DNA from: a virus
Virus record (IMG/VR): IMGVR_UViG_3300025085_000144
Location: 1 to 27,543 of that record
Reading direction: 5' to 3' (one strand)
DNA: 27,543 nt
Part shown: piece after piece, positions 19,469-27,543 of the stretch
Layout of the letters: each line of letters starts with the position of its first letter
Position numbering within the stretch: position 1 is the first letter of the stretch
Position numbers and translations under genes: made by a program
The notes under the pieces: generated by a model
Database searches by the model: none
Told to the model about the DNA's origin: nothing
What the model saw: only the letters and a program-made list of their open reading frames with translations

Positions 19469-20028
19469 AATCGCCAACAGACTTTATAGTTACCCCAAAA
19501 GATAATAAGCGATACGCTAATACTAAAAATATTGGAGGTATAGACTTTCTAGTAAGCTCCTCTGAAGAGGATGCTACATACTCTAATAGATATGCAGAGG
19601 TAAAATCATTACCTGTAAATTACTGTGGTCCTATAGAAATAGGAGACACCCTTCTAGTTCACCATAATGTTTTTAAATTTTACAACGATATAAAAGGAAG
19701 ACGTAGAAGTGGGAGAAGTTTTTTAAAAGATAACTTATTTCTAGTTGATTCAGACCAGTTCTTTATGTTTAAGAAGGGAGATGATTGGTATGCTCATGAC
19801 AGGTATTGTTATGTTAAACCAATAAAAACAAAAGAAGCTATTATATTTAAGAACACAAAAGAAGAACCTCTGGTTGGCAAAATGATTTATCCAAACACTA
19901 AATTAATTAGTCAAGGTGTTTCGAAAGGAGATATTGTATCCTTTAAACCTGACAGTGAATATGAGTTTGAAGTCGATGGAGATAAACTTTATAGAATGTA
20001 TGACCACCAAATTACAATGATATTATGA
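19465..20028 (+). CDS. Beta-rich protein before terminase, TTG start (187 aa)
   Basis: No usable ATG exists near the N-terminus, so TTG 19465, overlapping the previous stop by 4 nt (TTGA), is the likely start. The protein is beta-rich. IEIGDTLLVHHNVFKFYNDI (76-95) followed by a basic disordered loop (KGRRRSGRSF) and later GVSKGDIVSFKPDSEYEFEV suggest a GroES-like barrel with a flexible loop. That could make it a second co-chaperonin or head-assembly factor beside the phage GroEL, but this is speculative. It precedes the terminase genes. Confidence 0.62.
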   Translation: MKSPTDFIVTPKDNKRYANTKNIGGIDFLVSSSEEDATYSNRYAEVKSLPVNYCGPIEIGDTLLVHHNVFKFYNDIKGRRRSGRSFLKDNLFLVDSDQFFMFKKGDDWYAHDRYCYVKPIKTKEAIIFKNTKEEPLVGKMIYPNTKLISQGVSKGDIVSFKPDSEYEFEVDGDKLYRMYDHQITMIL

Positions 20029-20168
20029 GTAGAGAGTGGGATTGGATGGATGATGATGAATTTGATAATATTCCTTTGAAGAAAGTTAAAAGAATTAAAG
20101 ATGAAATCAAAAGAAATAAAGTTAAAGATAATAGAAGCAGGGCACAGAGCGGTAGAACAACTAATTAA
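20025..20168 (+). CDS. Small acidic/basic protein overlapping the next gene (47 aa)
   Basis: ATGA overlap with the preceding stop; reads MSREWDWMDDDEFDNIPLKK and continues basic to QSGRTTN. It overlaps the probable small terminase gene by 68 nt in another frame, unusually long for this window. The acidic Trp-rich N-terminus and the coupled start favour a real gene. Confidence 0.5.
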   Translation: MSREWDWMDDDEFDNIPLKKVKRIKDEIKRNKVKDNRSRAQSGRTTN

Positions 20169-20379
20169 AGTTGCAAAAGAAGCGATTATTAAGCATGACC
20201 CTGAAGACGACTTGTCTGCAGACAGATTAAAGAATGCTGCAGCAACAAAGAAGCTGGCTATATTCGATGCATTTGAAATATTAAGTAGAATAGAAGCAGA
20301 ACGAGAAGCTCTCGATTTATCTGGTACAAATAAAAAAGTAGATACAAAACAAGGATTTGCAGAACGAAGGTCAAAATAA
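20101..20379 (+). CDS. Probable terminase small subunit (92 aa)
   Basis: A 92-aa all-helical charged protein (KSKEIKLKIIEAGHRAVEQL ... FEILSRIEAEREALDLSG) located directly before, and overlapping, the large terminase gene. Small terminases bind the packaging start site and recruit the large subunit. The call rests on position, size and helical character; no HTH is obvious. Confidence 0.5.
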   Translation: MKSKEIKLKIIEAGHRAVEQLIKVAKEAIIKHDPEDDLSADRLKNAAATKKLAIFDAFEILSRIEAEREALDLSGTNKKVDTKQGFAERRSK

Positions 20380-22606
20380 AGATTTATATAAAATATTAGA
20401 AGACTATATTCCTAAAGCTGTCCTTACTAATAAGAACAGGAATAAGAGCTGGACTTACGGCTACAATAAAAAATATGATTTTATATGTATATCAAAAACT
20501 GGAGAGCTTGGAGATATACTAAACATACAAGGCGTTATAGTTGGCTTACCGAAGCAGCTTAAACAAATACACAGTAGGTCTAAATCTAAGACAGAACAAT
20601 ACTGGGAGAGAATAGATATTCCTAAACAGCTAAGTAAAATTCAATCTATATTTCAATGGAACGAAATGCCATCTGAATTTAAAAACAATTGGGTAGATTA
20701 TATTGAGAATGAGTTTGATAGCAGAGAGATAGGTCATTGGTTTATGAATAATGGACTGCCAACGTATATAACTGGTGCTCATTATATGTATCTTCAATGG
20801 ACTAGTATTGATGTTGGGTATCCTGATTACAGGGAAGCTAATAGAATATTTTATATATTCTGGGAAGCATGCAAGGCAGATAGTAGGAGCTTTGGAATGA
20901 CATACTTAAAAATAAGACGGTCAGGATTTTCTTACATGGGGTCTTCAGAATGTGTTAATACAGGTACTCTTGCAAAAGATTCAAGAGTTGGGATATTATC
21001 TAAAACAGGTTCGGATTCAAAGAAGATGTTCACAGATAAAGTAGTTCCTATAGCTAATAGATTACCTTTCTTTTTTAAACCTATACAGGACGGTATGGAT
21101 AAACCTAAAACAGAACTTGCTTTTAGGATACCTGCATCTAAGATAACAAAAAAGAATATGTATGATTCAGACAAAGAAGAGTTGCTTGGGTTAGACACAA
21201 CAATTGACTGGAAGAATACAGATGATAACTCTTACGATGGTGAAAAACTTTTACTACTAGTACATGATGAAAGTGGAAAATGGATAAAGCCTAACAATAT
21301 ACTTAATAACTGGAGGGTTACAAAAACGTGTTTACGTTTAGGTAGTAGAATTATAGGTAAATGCATGATGGGCTCTACCTCTAATGCCTTGAGTAAGGGT
21401 GGTGGTAACTTTAAAAAACTTTACGAAGATTCAGACGCAACCAGTAGAAATTCTAATGGTCAAACTAAAAGTGGATTATATAATTTATTTATTCCTATGG
21501 AATGGAATATGGAAGGTTTTATAGATAGATATGGAATGCCAGTGTTTAGGAAACCTGAAACAAAAACAATAGGAGTAGATGGAGAGATAATAGATAATGG
21601 TGCTATTGATTATTGGGAGGCAGAAGTGGACAGTTTAAAGAATGACCCAGATGCTTTAAATGAATTTTATCGTCAGTTTCCTCGAACAGAATCTCATGCG
21701 TTTAGAGATGAGAGTAAGCAGTCATTATTTAATTTAACAAAAATATATCAGCAGATTGATTACAATGATTCTACAATAACAGAGCATCATATTACTCAAG
21801 GTTCTTTTTCTTGGAAGGATGGCATTAAAGATTCTTCTGTAGTATGGACACCTAATAATAGGGGTAGATTTAGAGTTTCATGGACACCTAATAAAAATCT
21901 ACAGAATAGAGTAATAAAACGAAACGGTAAAAATCTTCCAGGGAACGAACACTTAGGGGCTTTTGGATGTGACAGTTATGACATATCAGGAGTTGTAGGT
22001 GGAGGAGGTTCTAACGGAGCTTTGCATGGGCTTACTAAGTTTAATATGGATGATGCACCTAGCAATGAGTTTTTTTTAGAATATGTTGCTAGACCTCAAA
22101 CAGCAGAGATATTTTTTGAAGAAGTATTAATGGCTTGTGTGTTTTATGGAATGCCTATACTAGTAGAGAATAACAAACCTAGACTATTATATCATTTTAA
22201 GAATAGAGGGTATAGAGGATTTAGTTTAAACAGACCTGACAAAACATATAATAAATTATCTAGAACAGAAAAAGAATTAGGAGGTATACCTAACTCTAGT
22301 GAAGATGTAAAGCAAGCTCACGCTGCAGCAATAGAGTCTTTTATAGAAAAGCATATAGGATTAGATATGGAAAATACATTTAGAGATTCTGACCTAATGG
22401 GTACTATGCCCTTTACCAGAACTTTAGAAGATTGGGCTAAGTTTGATATAAACAATAGAACCAGGTTCGATGCCTCTATTAGTAGTGGATTAGCTATAAT
22501 GGCTTGTCAAAAGCATCTTTACACACCTGAAACAAAAAGCTCAAAAATTTCCATTAACTTTGCAAGGTATACCAACAAGGGATTAACAAGCGATATTATA
22601 AGATAG
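20357..22606 (+). CDS. terL: Terminase large subunit (749 aa)
   Basis: The DNA-packaging motor ATPase and nuclease. It is longer than the usual 450-600 aa, as in some Bacteroidetes phages. A degenerate Walker A-like loop KIRRSGFSYM lies near 184-193. Walker B LLLLVHDESGKW (about 296-307) carries the Asp-Glu pair. A nuclease-type acidic motif FGCDSYDISG lies near 536-545. The start is TTG at 20357, overlapping the upstream gene by 23 nt; no ATG lies near the N-terminus. The portal gene follows with no gap. N-terminal residues 1-100 may be an extra domain. Confidence 0.85.
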   Translation: MQNEGQNKDLYKILEDYIPKAVLTNKNRNKSWTYGYNKKYDFICISKTGELGDILNIQGVIVGLPKQLKQIHSRSKSKTEQYWERIDIPKQLSKIQSIFQWNEMPSEFKNNWVDYIENEFDSREIGHWFMNNGLPTYITGAHYMYLQWTSIDVGYPDYREANRIFYIFWEACKADSRSFGMTYLKIRRSGFSYMGSSECVNTGTLAKDSRVGILSKTGSDSKKMFTDKVVPIANRLPFFFKPIQDGMDKPKTELAFRIPASKITKKNMYDSDKEELLGLDTTIDWKNTDDNSYDGEKLLLLVHDESGKWIKPNNILNNWRVTKTCLRLGSRIIGKCMMGSTSNALSKGGGNFKKLYEDSDATSRNSNGQTKSGLYNLFIPMEWNMEGFIDRYGMPVFRKPETKTIGVDGEIIDNGAIDYWEAEVDSLKNDPDALNEFYRQFPRTESHAFRDESKQSLFNLTKIYQQIDYNDSTITEHHITQGSFSWKDGIKDSSVVWTPNNRGRFRVSWTPNKNLQNRVIKRNGKNLPGNEHLGAFGCDSYDISGVVGGGGSNGALHGLTKFNMDDAPSNEFFLEYVARPQTAEIFFEEVLMACVFYGMPILVENNKPRLLYHFKNRGYRGFSLNRPDKTYNKLSRTEKELGGIPNSSEDVKQAHAAAIESFIEKHIGLDMENTFRDSDLMGTMPFTRTLEDWAKFDINNRTRFDASISSGLAIMACQKHLYTPETKSSKISINFARYTNKGLTSDIIR

Positions 22607-25042
22607 ATGAAAGAAGTAAAAGTAAAAATTTCATCTGTAGGTTTTCCTAGTCAATTTGTGTCAGATGCAGAAAAAGCCACTGATGAGTTTGGCTTACAAA
22701 TAGGGCAAGCGATACAGTATGAGTGGTTTAAAAAAGATGGTAACGGTTGTCGTTATTATTCTCAATGGAGAGACTTTCATAAACTACGCTTATATGCAAG
22801 AGGTGAGCAATCTGTTGCAAAATATAAAAATGAATTAGCAGTTGATGGAGATTTATCTTACCTCAACTTAGACTGGACTCCAGTCCCTATACTTCCAAAA
22901 TTTGTAGATATAGTAGTTAACGGAATGTCAGACCGATTATTTAAGGTTAAGGCATACGCTCAAGATGCTCTATCTCAAGGAAAAAGAAGTAAGTATCAGG
23001 ATATGATTGAAGGTCAAATGGCTGCTAAAGATATCTTATTAGATATTAAGGAGATGACAGGAGCAGACCCTTTTACAATGGACCCTGATTCTTTACCTGA
23101 GAATGATGAGGAGCTTACTTTATATATGCAGCTTAACTATAAACCTGCTATTGAAATTGCAGAAGAAGAAGCTATAGATACTATGTTTTCTGAAAATCAT
23201 TATCAGGATATTCGTAAGCGAGTTGATTATGATTTAACAGTATTAGGAATAGGAGTTGCAAAGCATGAGTTCTTGCCAGGTTCTGGTGTAGAAGTTAAAT
23301 ATGTTGACCCTGCTAATGTAGTATATAGCTATACTGAAGACCCTCATTTTAAAGATTGTTTTTATTGGGGGGAAATCAAAAATGTTCCTATAACAGAATT
23401 ACTTAAGATAGACCCTAAGCTTACTAATGATGATTTAGAAAAAATATCTAAATACAGTCAGAGCTGGTATGATTATTATAATGTAGCACAGTATTATCAA
23501 AATGATATATTCTATAGAGACACTGTAACATTGATGTATTTTAATTATAAGACCACTAAGAAGATGGTATATAAGAAAAGAATATCAGAGAACGGTGCTG
23601 TTAAAATGATAGAAAAAGACGACCAATTTAATCCTCCACCAGAAATGATGGAAGATGGAAAGTTTGAAAAAGTTTCTAAAACTATTGATGTATGGTACGA
23701 AGGTATTATGGTTATGGGAACGGATATATTATTAAAATGGGAACTTGCAGAGAATATGGTTAGACCTAAGTCTTCTTCTCAGCATGCTCTACCTAATTAT
23801 GTAGCGGTAGCTCCAAGAATGTATAAAGGAGTTATTGAATCTTTAGTTAGGAGGATGATACCTTTTGCAGATTTAATACAAATTACTCATTTAAAATTAC
23901 AACAGGTTATAGCTAGAGTTGTACCTGATGGAGTGTTTATTGATGCCGATGGATTAAATGAAGTAGATTTAGGGACAGGTCAGGCTTATAATCCTGAAGA
24001 TGCTTTAAGGCTTTACTTTCAGACAGGTAGTGTTATAGGTAGAAGCTATACACAAGACGGAGATTTTAACCAGGCTAGAGTTCCTATTCAACAGCTTACA
24101 TCTAATAGTGGTGCTAGTAAAACACAAATGCTAATTACAAACTACAATCATTATCTTAACATGATTAGAACTGTAACAGGTTTAAATGAAGCTAGAGATG
24201 GTTCAACACCAGACCCTAATTCTTTAGTAGGATTACAGAAGTTAGCAGCACTTAATTCTAATACAGCTACACGTCATATATTACAAGGTAGTTTATATGT
24301 TTATAGAACATTAGCCGAAGCATTAACATACAGGGTGGCTGACATTTTGGAATATGCAGATTTTAAAGAAGATTTTATAAGCCAGATAGGAAAATATAAT
24401 GTGTCTATTCTAGGTGATATATCTGATTTATACATTTATGATTTCGGAGTTTTTATTGAGGTGTCTCCAGATGAAGAGGAAAAAGCTCAGCTTGAACAAA
24501 ACATTCAAACTGCTTTATCTAAGAGTGATATTAATCTTGAGGATGCAATTGATATAAGGGAATTAAAAAATATAAAATTAGCTAATCAATTATTAAAAGT
24601 TAAGCGTAAACAAAAGCAAGAGCGTGATGAAAAAAATGAGATGATGAAGCAGCAAATGTTAGCTCAGCAGCAATTAAAATCTCAACAGATGGCAGCTCAA
24701 GCAGCTATGCAAAAATCTCAAGCGGAGATGAATGCTAAGATGCAGATTAAACAAGCTGAAATTGCTTTTGAAATAGAGAAGATGAAGAATGAAGCTCAGC
24801 TAAAAAGTCAATTAATGGCTCAAGAGTTTGAGTATAATCAACAATTAAGAGATATTTCAGAACAAGCTTTAGCTAATAGAGAGGTAAGTAGAGAAAACGC
24901 AAAATCATCTCGAATAAGTCAACAGAACTCTGAACAATCTAAGCTTATAAATCAACGAAAAAATAATTTACCTCCTCAAAGATTTGAGTCTAATGAAGAT
25001 AGCTTGGATGGCTTTGATTTAGCTGAATTTGACCCAAGGTAA
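22607..25042 (+). CDS. Portal protein (811 aa)
   Basis: A large portal, the dodecameric ring at the head vertex through which DNA is packaged. Support: position directly after terL and before scaffold and capsid; an N-terminal YSQWRDFHKLRLYARGEQSV and WTPVPILPKFVDIVVNGMSD region typical of portals; a central VSPDEEEKAQLEQNIQTALS segment. Residues about 665-775 are a long Gln/Met/Lys-rich coiled coil (QQMLAQQQLKSQQMAAQAAM), which may form the crown or barrel extension into the head. 811 aa is at the large end of the family. Confidence 0.8.
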   Translation: MKEVKVKISSVGFPSQFVSDAEKATDEFGLQIGQAIQYEWFKKDGNGCRYYSQWRDFHKLRLYARGEQSVAKYKNELAVDGDLSYLNLDWTPVPILPKFVDIVVNGMSDRLFKVKAYAQDALSQGKRSKYQDMIEGQMAAKDILLDIKEMTGADPFTMDPDSLPENDEELTLYMQLNYKPAIEIAEEEAIDTMFSENHYQDIRKRVDYDLTVLGIGVAKHEFLPGSGVEVKYVDPANVVYSYTEDPHFKDCFYWGEIKNVPITELLKIDPKLTNDDLEKISKYSQSWYDYYNVAQYYQNDIFYRDTVTLMYFNYKTTKKMVYKKRISENGAVKMIEKDDQFNPPPEMMEDGKFEKVSKTIDVWYEGIMVMGTDILLKWELAENMVRPKSSSQHALPNYVAVAPRMYKGVIESLVRRMIPFADLIQITHLKLQQVIARVVPDGVFIDADGLNEVDLGTGQAYNPEDALRLYFQTGSVIGRSYTQDGDFNQARVPIQQLTSNSGASKTQMLITNYNHYLNMIRTVTGLNEARDGSTPDPNSLVGLQKLAALNSNTATRHILQGSLYVYRTLAEALTYRVADILEYADFKEDFISQIGKYNVSILGDISDLYIYDFGVFIEVSPDEEEKAQLEQNIQTALSKSDINLEDAIDIRELKNIKLANQLLKVKRKQKQERDEKNEMMKQQMLAQQQLKSQQMAAQAAMQKSQAEMNAKMQIKQAEIAFEIEKMKNEAQLKSQLMAQEFEYNQQLRDISEQALANREVSRENAKSSRISQQNSEQSKLINQRKNNLPPQRFESNEDSLDGFDLAEFDPR

Positions 25043-25070
25043 ACTAAATAATTTATATTGTTTAATGTAC

Positions 25071-25078
25071 TATATTTG
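25071..25078 (+). promoter_or_regulatory. -7 promoter element before scaffold and capsid genes
   Basis: TATATTTG matches TAnnTTTG perfectly, in the 53-nt gap after the portal gene, with the scaffold ATG 17 nt downstream. It would give extra expression of scaffold and capsid, which are needed in many copies. Confidence 0.6.
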
Positions 25079-25095
25079 TACTAAAATTTAATCTA

Positions 25096-26184
25096 ATGGA
25101 AATAAAAGTAAAAGAAGTAGGTGTTATTGAAGAAAAATCAGCAATAGAAGTAGAGGAAGCTCTACTAGAAAACGCAGAACAACAACACGAAAAAGAATCG
25201 CAACAAGAAGTTGTAGATAACAGTACGTCACAAGATGAAACTAAAAGTGATGAATTAAAAGAAGAAGACGTTCTTAATTTTATTAAGAATAGATATGATA
25301 AAGACATATCATCGGTAGGTCAATTATTTGATGAAAAACAAAACAACGAAGAATTACCTGAAGATGTGTCAGCTTATTTTGAATATAAAAAGAAAACTGG
25401 TAGGAGTATTGAAGACTATGTTAAGTTAAACAGAGATTTTGATTCTCTAGATGGAGACCAGATTTTAACTGAGTATCTTTTAGCAACAGAAGAAGGCATT
25501 GATAAAGAAGATGTTGAATTATTAATGGAAGATTATTTATTTGATGAGGATATAGATGATGAGACAGATGTAAAAAGAGCTAAGTTAAAAAGAAAGAAGG
25601 CAATTGTAAAAGCCAAGAAGTTCTTTAACGAACAGAAAGAAATGTATCACCAGCCACTTGAGTCAAGTAGTGCAGGTATTTCTAATGATAGTGAAGAATA
25701 TAAGGCTTATAAACAATACGTTGATAATGCAAAAAATCAGGAAGAGGAAACTCAAAGAAGGTCTGAGTTTTTTTTACAAGAAACAGACAAGGTTTTAAAT
25801 CAAGATTTTAAAGGTTTTAAGGTCAGTATTGATGAAGCTAACTTATTGTATAATCCTGGAGGAACTGCGGAAGAAATTAAAAACACTCAATCGAGTATCA
25901 AGAATTTTATTGATAGACATTTGGATGATAGTGGATTAGTTAAAAACGCAGCTGAATATCACAAAGCATTATCAGCAGCAATGAACCCTGATAAGTTCGC
26001 AAGGTTTTTTTACGAACAAGGAATGGCAGCAGCAACAGAGGACGTGACAAGAAAAATAAAGAATGTCAATATGTCCACACGTTCTGCTCCTGAAGTTACT
26101 TCAAAAGGAGGAACTCAGTTTCGTGCAATGAACCCAAGTACTGGAAAAGGTTTAAAAATTAGAAGTATAAAAAATAAAAATTAA
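25096..26184 (+). CDS. Probable scaffolding protein (362 aa)
   Basis: A highly acidic, helical protein with few aromatic residues and no clear enzymatic motif, lying between portal and capsid genes, as scaffolds usually do. The N-terminal 60 residues are Glu/Gln-rich (EEALLENAEQQHEKESQQEV). The C-terminus is basic (GKGLKIRSIKNKN), the usual capsid-binding end of scaffolds. 362 aa is a normal length. Confidence 0.72.
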   Translation: MEIKVKEVGVIEEKSAIEVEEALLENAEQQHEKESQQEVVDNSTSQDETKSDELKEEDVLNFIKNRYDKDISSVGQLFDEKQNNEELPEDVSAYFEYKKKTGRSIEDYVKLNRDFDSLDGDQILTEYLLATEEGIDKEDVELLMEDYLFDEDIDDETDVKRAKLKRKKAIVKAKKFFNEQKEMYHQPLESSSAGISNDSEEYKAYKQYVDNAKNQEEETQRRSEFFLQETDKVLNQDFKGFKVSIDEANLLYNPGGTAEEIKNTQSSIKNFIDRHLDDSGLVKNAAEYHKALSAAMNPDKFARFFYEQGMAAATEDVTRKIKNVNMSTRSAPEVTSKGGTQFRAMNPSTGKGLKIRSIKNKN

Positions 26185-26202
26185 CATTTTAAAAAATTAA
26201 AA

Positions 26203-27543
26203 ATGGCAGGACAATTATTAGGACCAAATACTAACCCAGTAGGTCCAGGATTTCAATTACAGCCAGCACCACAACAAGTGCCGTTGGCTACTAATTACAT
26301 TACTGATTTCAACTTTTTGAATCAGTACTTACCAGATACGTACGAGAAAGAATTTGAGCGTTATGGTAATAGAACTATCTCTTCTTTCTTACGTTTAGTA
26401 GGAGCAGAGTTACCAAGTAACTCTGACTTAGTAAAGTGGGCAGAGCAAGGTAGATTACACACTAAATATGCACAGTGTGGTACAGCAGCGGTAGTTGCTG
26501 GAGACAATGTAACATTTGATATTAACGATGCGTTAGTACCAGACCGAGCTGCAACTGGCTTAACTGCTGGAACAATTGCAATTCGTGTAGGTCAAACTGT
26601 TGTAGTTTCTAAAAATGACGGAACAGGAGAATTTAAAGGTATTGTTACTGCAGTAGGTGTAGCAGGTGGCTTAAACGCTAACCAAGTTACAATTGCTTTT
26701 TACAATGCTCAAGGATTTACAGGTGGTACAGGAGCAGGAAATGCTGATGCAACTATCTTTATCTATGGTTCTGAATTTAAAAAAGGAAGCAATGGAATGC
26801 AAGGTTCTTTAGAGGCTGAAGATGAAATCTTCGATAACTCTCCAATTATCATCAAAGATAAGTACGCAGTATCTGGTTCAGATATGGCTCAAATCGGATG
26901 GATTGAAGTAACTTCAGAGAATGGAGCTTCAGGATACTTATGGTATTTGAAGTCAGAGCATGAAACAAGATTACGTTTTGATGACTATTTAGAAACAGCA
27001 ATGATTGAAGCAGTACCAGCTGAAGCAGGTTCTGGAGCAATTGCAGCAGGTGGAGATGTAGGAAACAAAGGTTCTGAAGGTGTATTCCATGTAGTGGAAA
27101 ACAGAGGAAACGTATGGGCAGGTGGAAACCCAACAGCTCTAGCGGATTTTGATACTATCATTTCTCGTTTAGATAAGCAAGGGGCGATTGAAGAAAACGT
27201 ACTTTTCTTAAACCGTCAGTTTGGATTTGACATTGATGATATGTTAGCTGAGCTTAACGGTTCTGCTCAAGGTGGTGGAGCTAATGGTACTTCTTATGGT
27301 TTATTTGATAATGACCAAGAGATGGCTCTTAACTTAGGATTTACAGGATTCCGTAGAGGATATGACTTCTACAAGTCTGACTGGAAATACCTAAACGACC
27401 CAACAATGCGTGGAGGGCTTACTGGAACTGGTGCTGTAAACGGTATGTTAGTTCCTGCTGGTTCTACTACTGTATATGACCAAATCTTAGGAAAGAATGC
27501 TAAGCGTCCTTTCTTACATGTACGTTACAGAGCTTCTGAAACA
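26203..27543 (+). CDS. Major capsid protein, 3' end beyond the window
   Basis: 447 codons are visible with no stop. It begins MAGQLLGPNTNPVGPGFQLQ, with an N-terminal arm (NYITDFNFLNQYLPDTYEKE) and an alternating helix/beta core with SLEAEDEIFDNSPIIIKDKY, typical of HK97-fold capsid proteins of Bacteroidetes phages. Its codons are better balanced and its DNA richer in GC than the neighbours, as in highly expressed genes. Position after the scaffold supports the call. I recall similar proteins in Cellulophaga and crAss-like phages, but cannot place it further. Confidence 0.8.
   Translation, partial: MAGQLLGPNTNPVGPGFQLQPAPQQVPLATNYITDFNFLNQYLPDTYEKEFERYGNRTISSFLRLVGAELPSNSDLVKWAEQGRLHTKYAQCGTAAVVAGDNVTFDINDALVPDRAATGLTAGTIAIRVGQTVVVSKNDGTGEFKGIVTAVGVAGGLNANQVTIAFYNAQGFTGGTGAGNADATIFIYGSEFKKGSNGMQGSLEAEDEIFDNSPIIIKDKYAVSGSDMAQIGWIEVTSENGASGYLWYLKSEHETRLRFDDYLETAMIEAVPAEAGSGAIAAGGDVGNKGSEGVFHVVENRGNVWAGGNPTALADFDTIISRLDKQGAIEENVLFLNRQFGFDIDDMLAELNGSAQGGGANGTSYGLFDNDQEMALNLGFTGFRRGYDFYKSDWKYLNDPTMRGGLTGTGAVNGMLVPAGSTTVYDQILGKNAKRPFLHVRYRASET

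Overview
The window is part of the genome of a tailed double-stranded DNA phage (or prophage). The host is probably a Bacteroidetes/Flavobacteriia bacterium, likely marine. Reasons: AT-rich DNA; strings of tiny tightly packed genes; AT-rich leaders instead of Shine-Dalgarno sequences; Bacteroidetes-type -7 promoter elements (TAnnTTTG); and a recognisable phage late module (terminase, portal, scaffold-like protein, capsid, tail fibres, M15 endolysin, holin). The host is inferred from these features, not read directly.

Layout. (1) 1-4026: a leftward cluster of about 16 small, mostly unrecognised genes, probably early or accessory. (2) 4027-4777: a long non-coding divergence region with palindromes, direct repeats and a G-quadruplex-prone tract, a candidate control or origin region. 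(3) 4778-7487: a rightward block with a small gene, a terminator, an 11-bp tandem repeat, a chaperonin set (GroEL, a Cys-rich small protein, GroES) and two mini-proteins. (4) 7493-7924: a leftward winged-helix-like regulator facing the late operon across two interlocked promoters. (5) 7964-20028: virion, tail-fibre, basic-peptide and lysis genes. (6) 20025-27543: probable small terminase, large terminase, portal, scaffold-like protein and major capsid protein (cut by the window end).

Most striking is the leftward cluster. Seven of its gene junctions carry a near-perfect type I hammerhead ribozyme on the coding (minus) strand: CUGANGA core, stem II of 13 nt, GAAA, a variable stem III, then UC and the closing half of stem I. 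Stems I, II and III differ between copies by compensatory changes while the catalytic core stays fixed. Predicted cleavage leaves each downstream gene with a leader of exactly 21 nt (stem I AGATTAA/TTAATCT, four copies) or exactly 31 nt (stem I GGTTAA/TTAACC, three copies, the extra 10 nt being a GAAA-loop hairpin). In the first class the upstream stop codon lies inside stem I. The arrangement looks like a self-dicing polycistronic mRNA: one transcript that cuts itself into cistrons with defined 5' leaders and structured 3' ends. An eighth junction (2686-2730) holds a hammerhead-like three-way junction without the catalytic strand.

Single hammerhead ribozymes in phage genomes are known. A serial array used as operon punctuation is, as far as I can judge without a search, undescribed.
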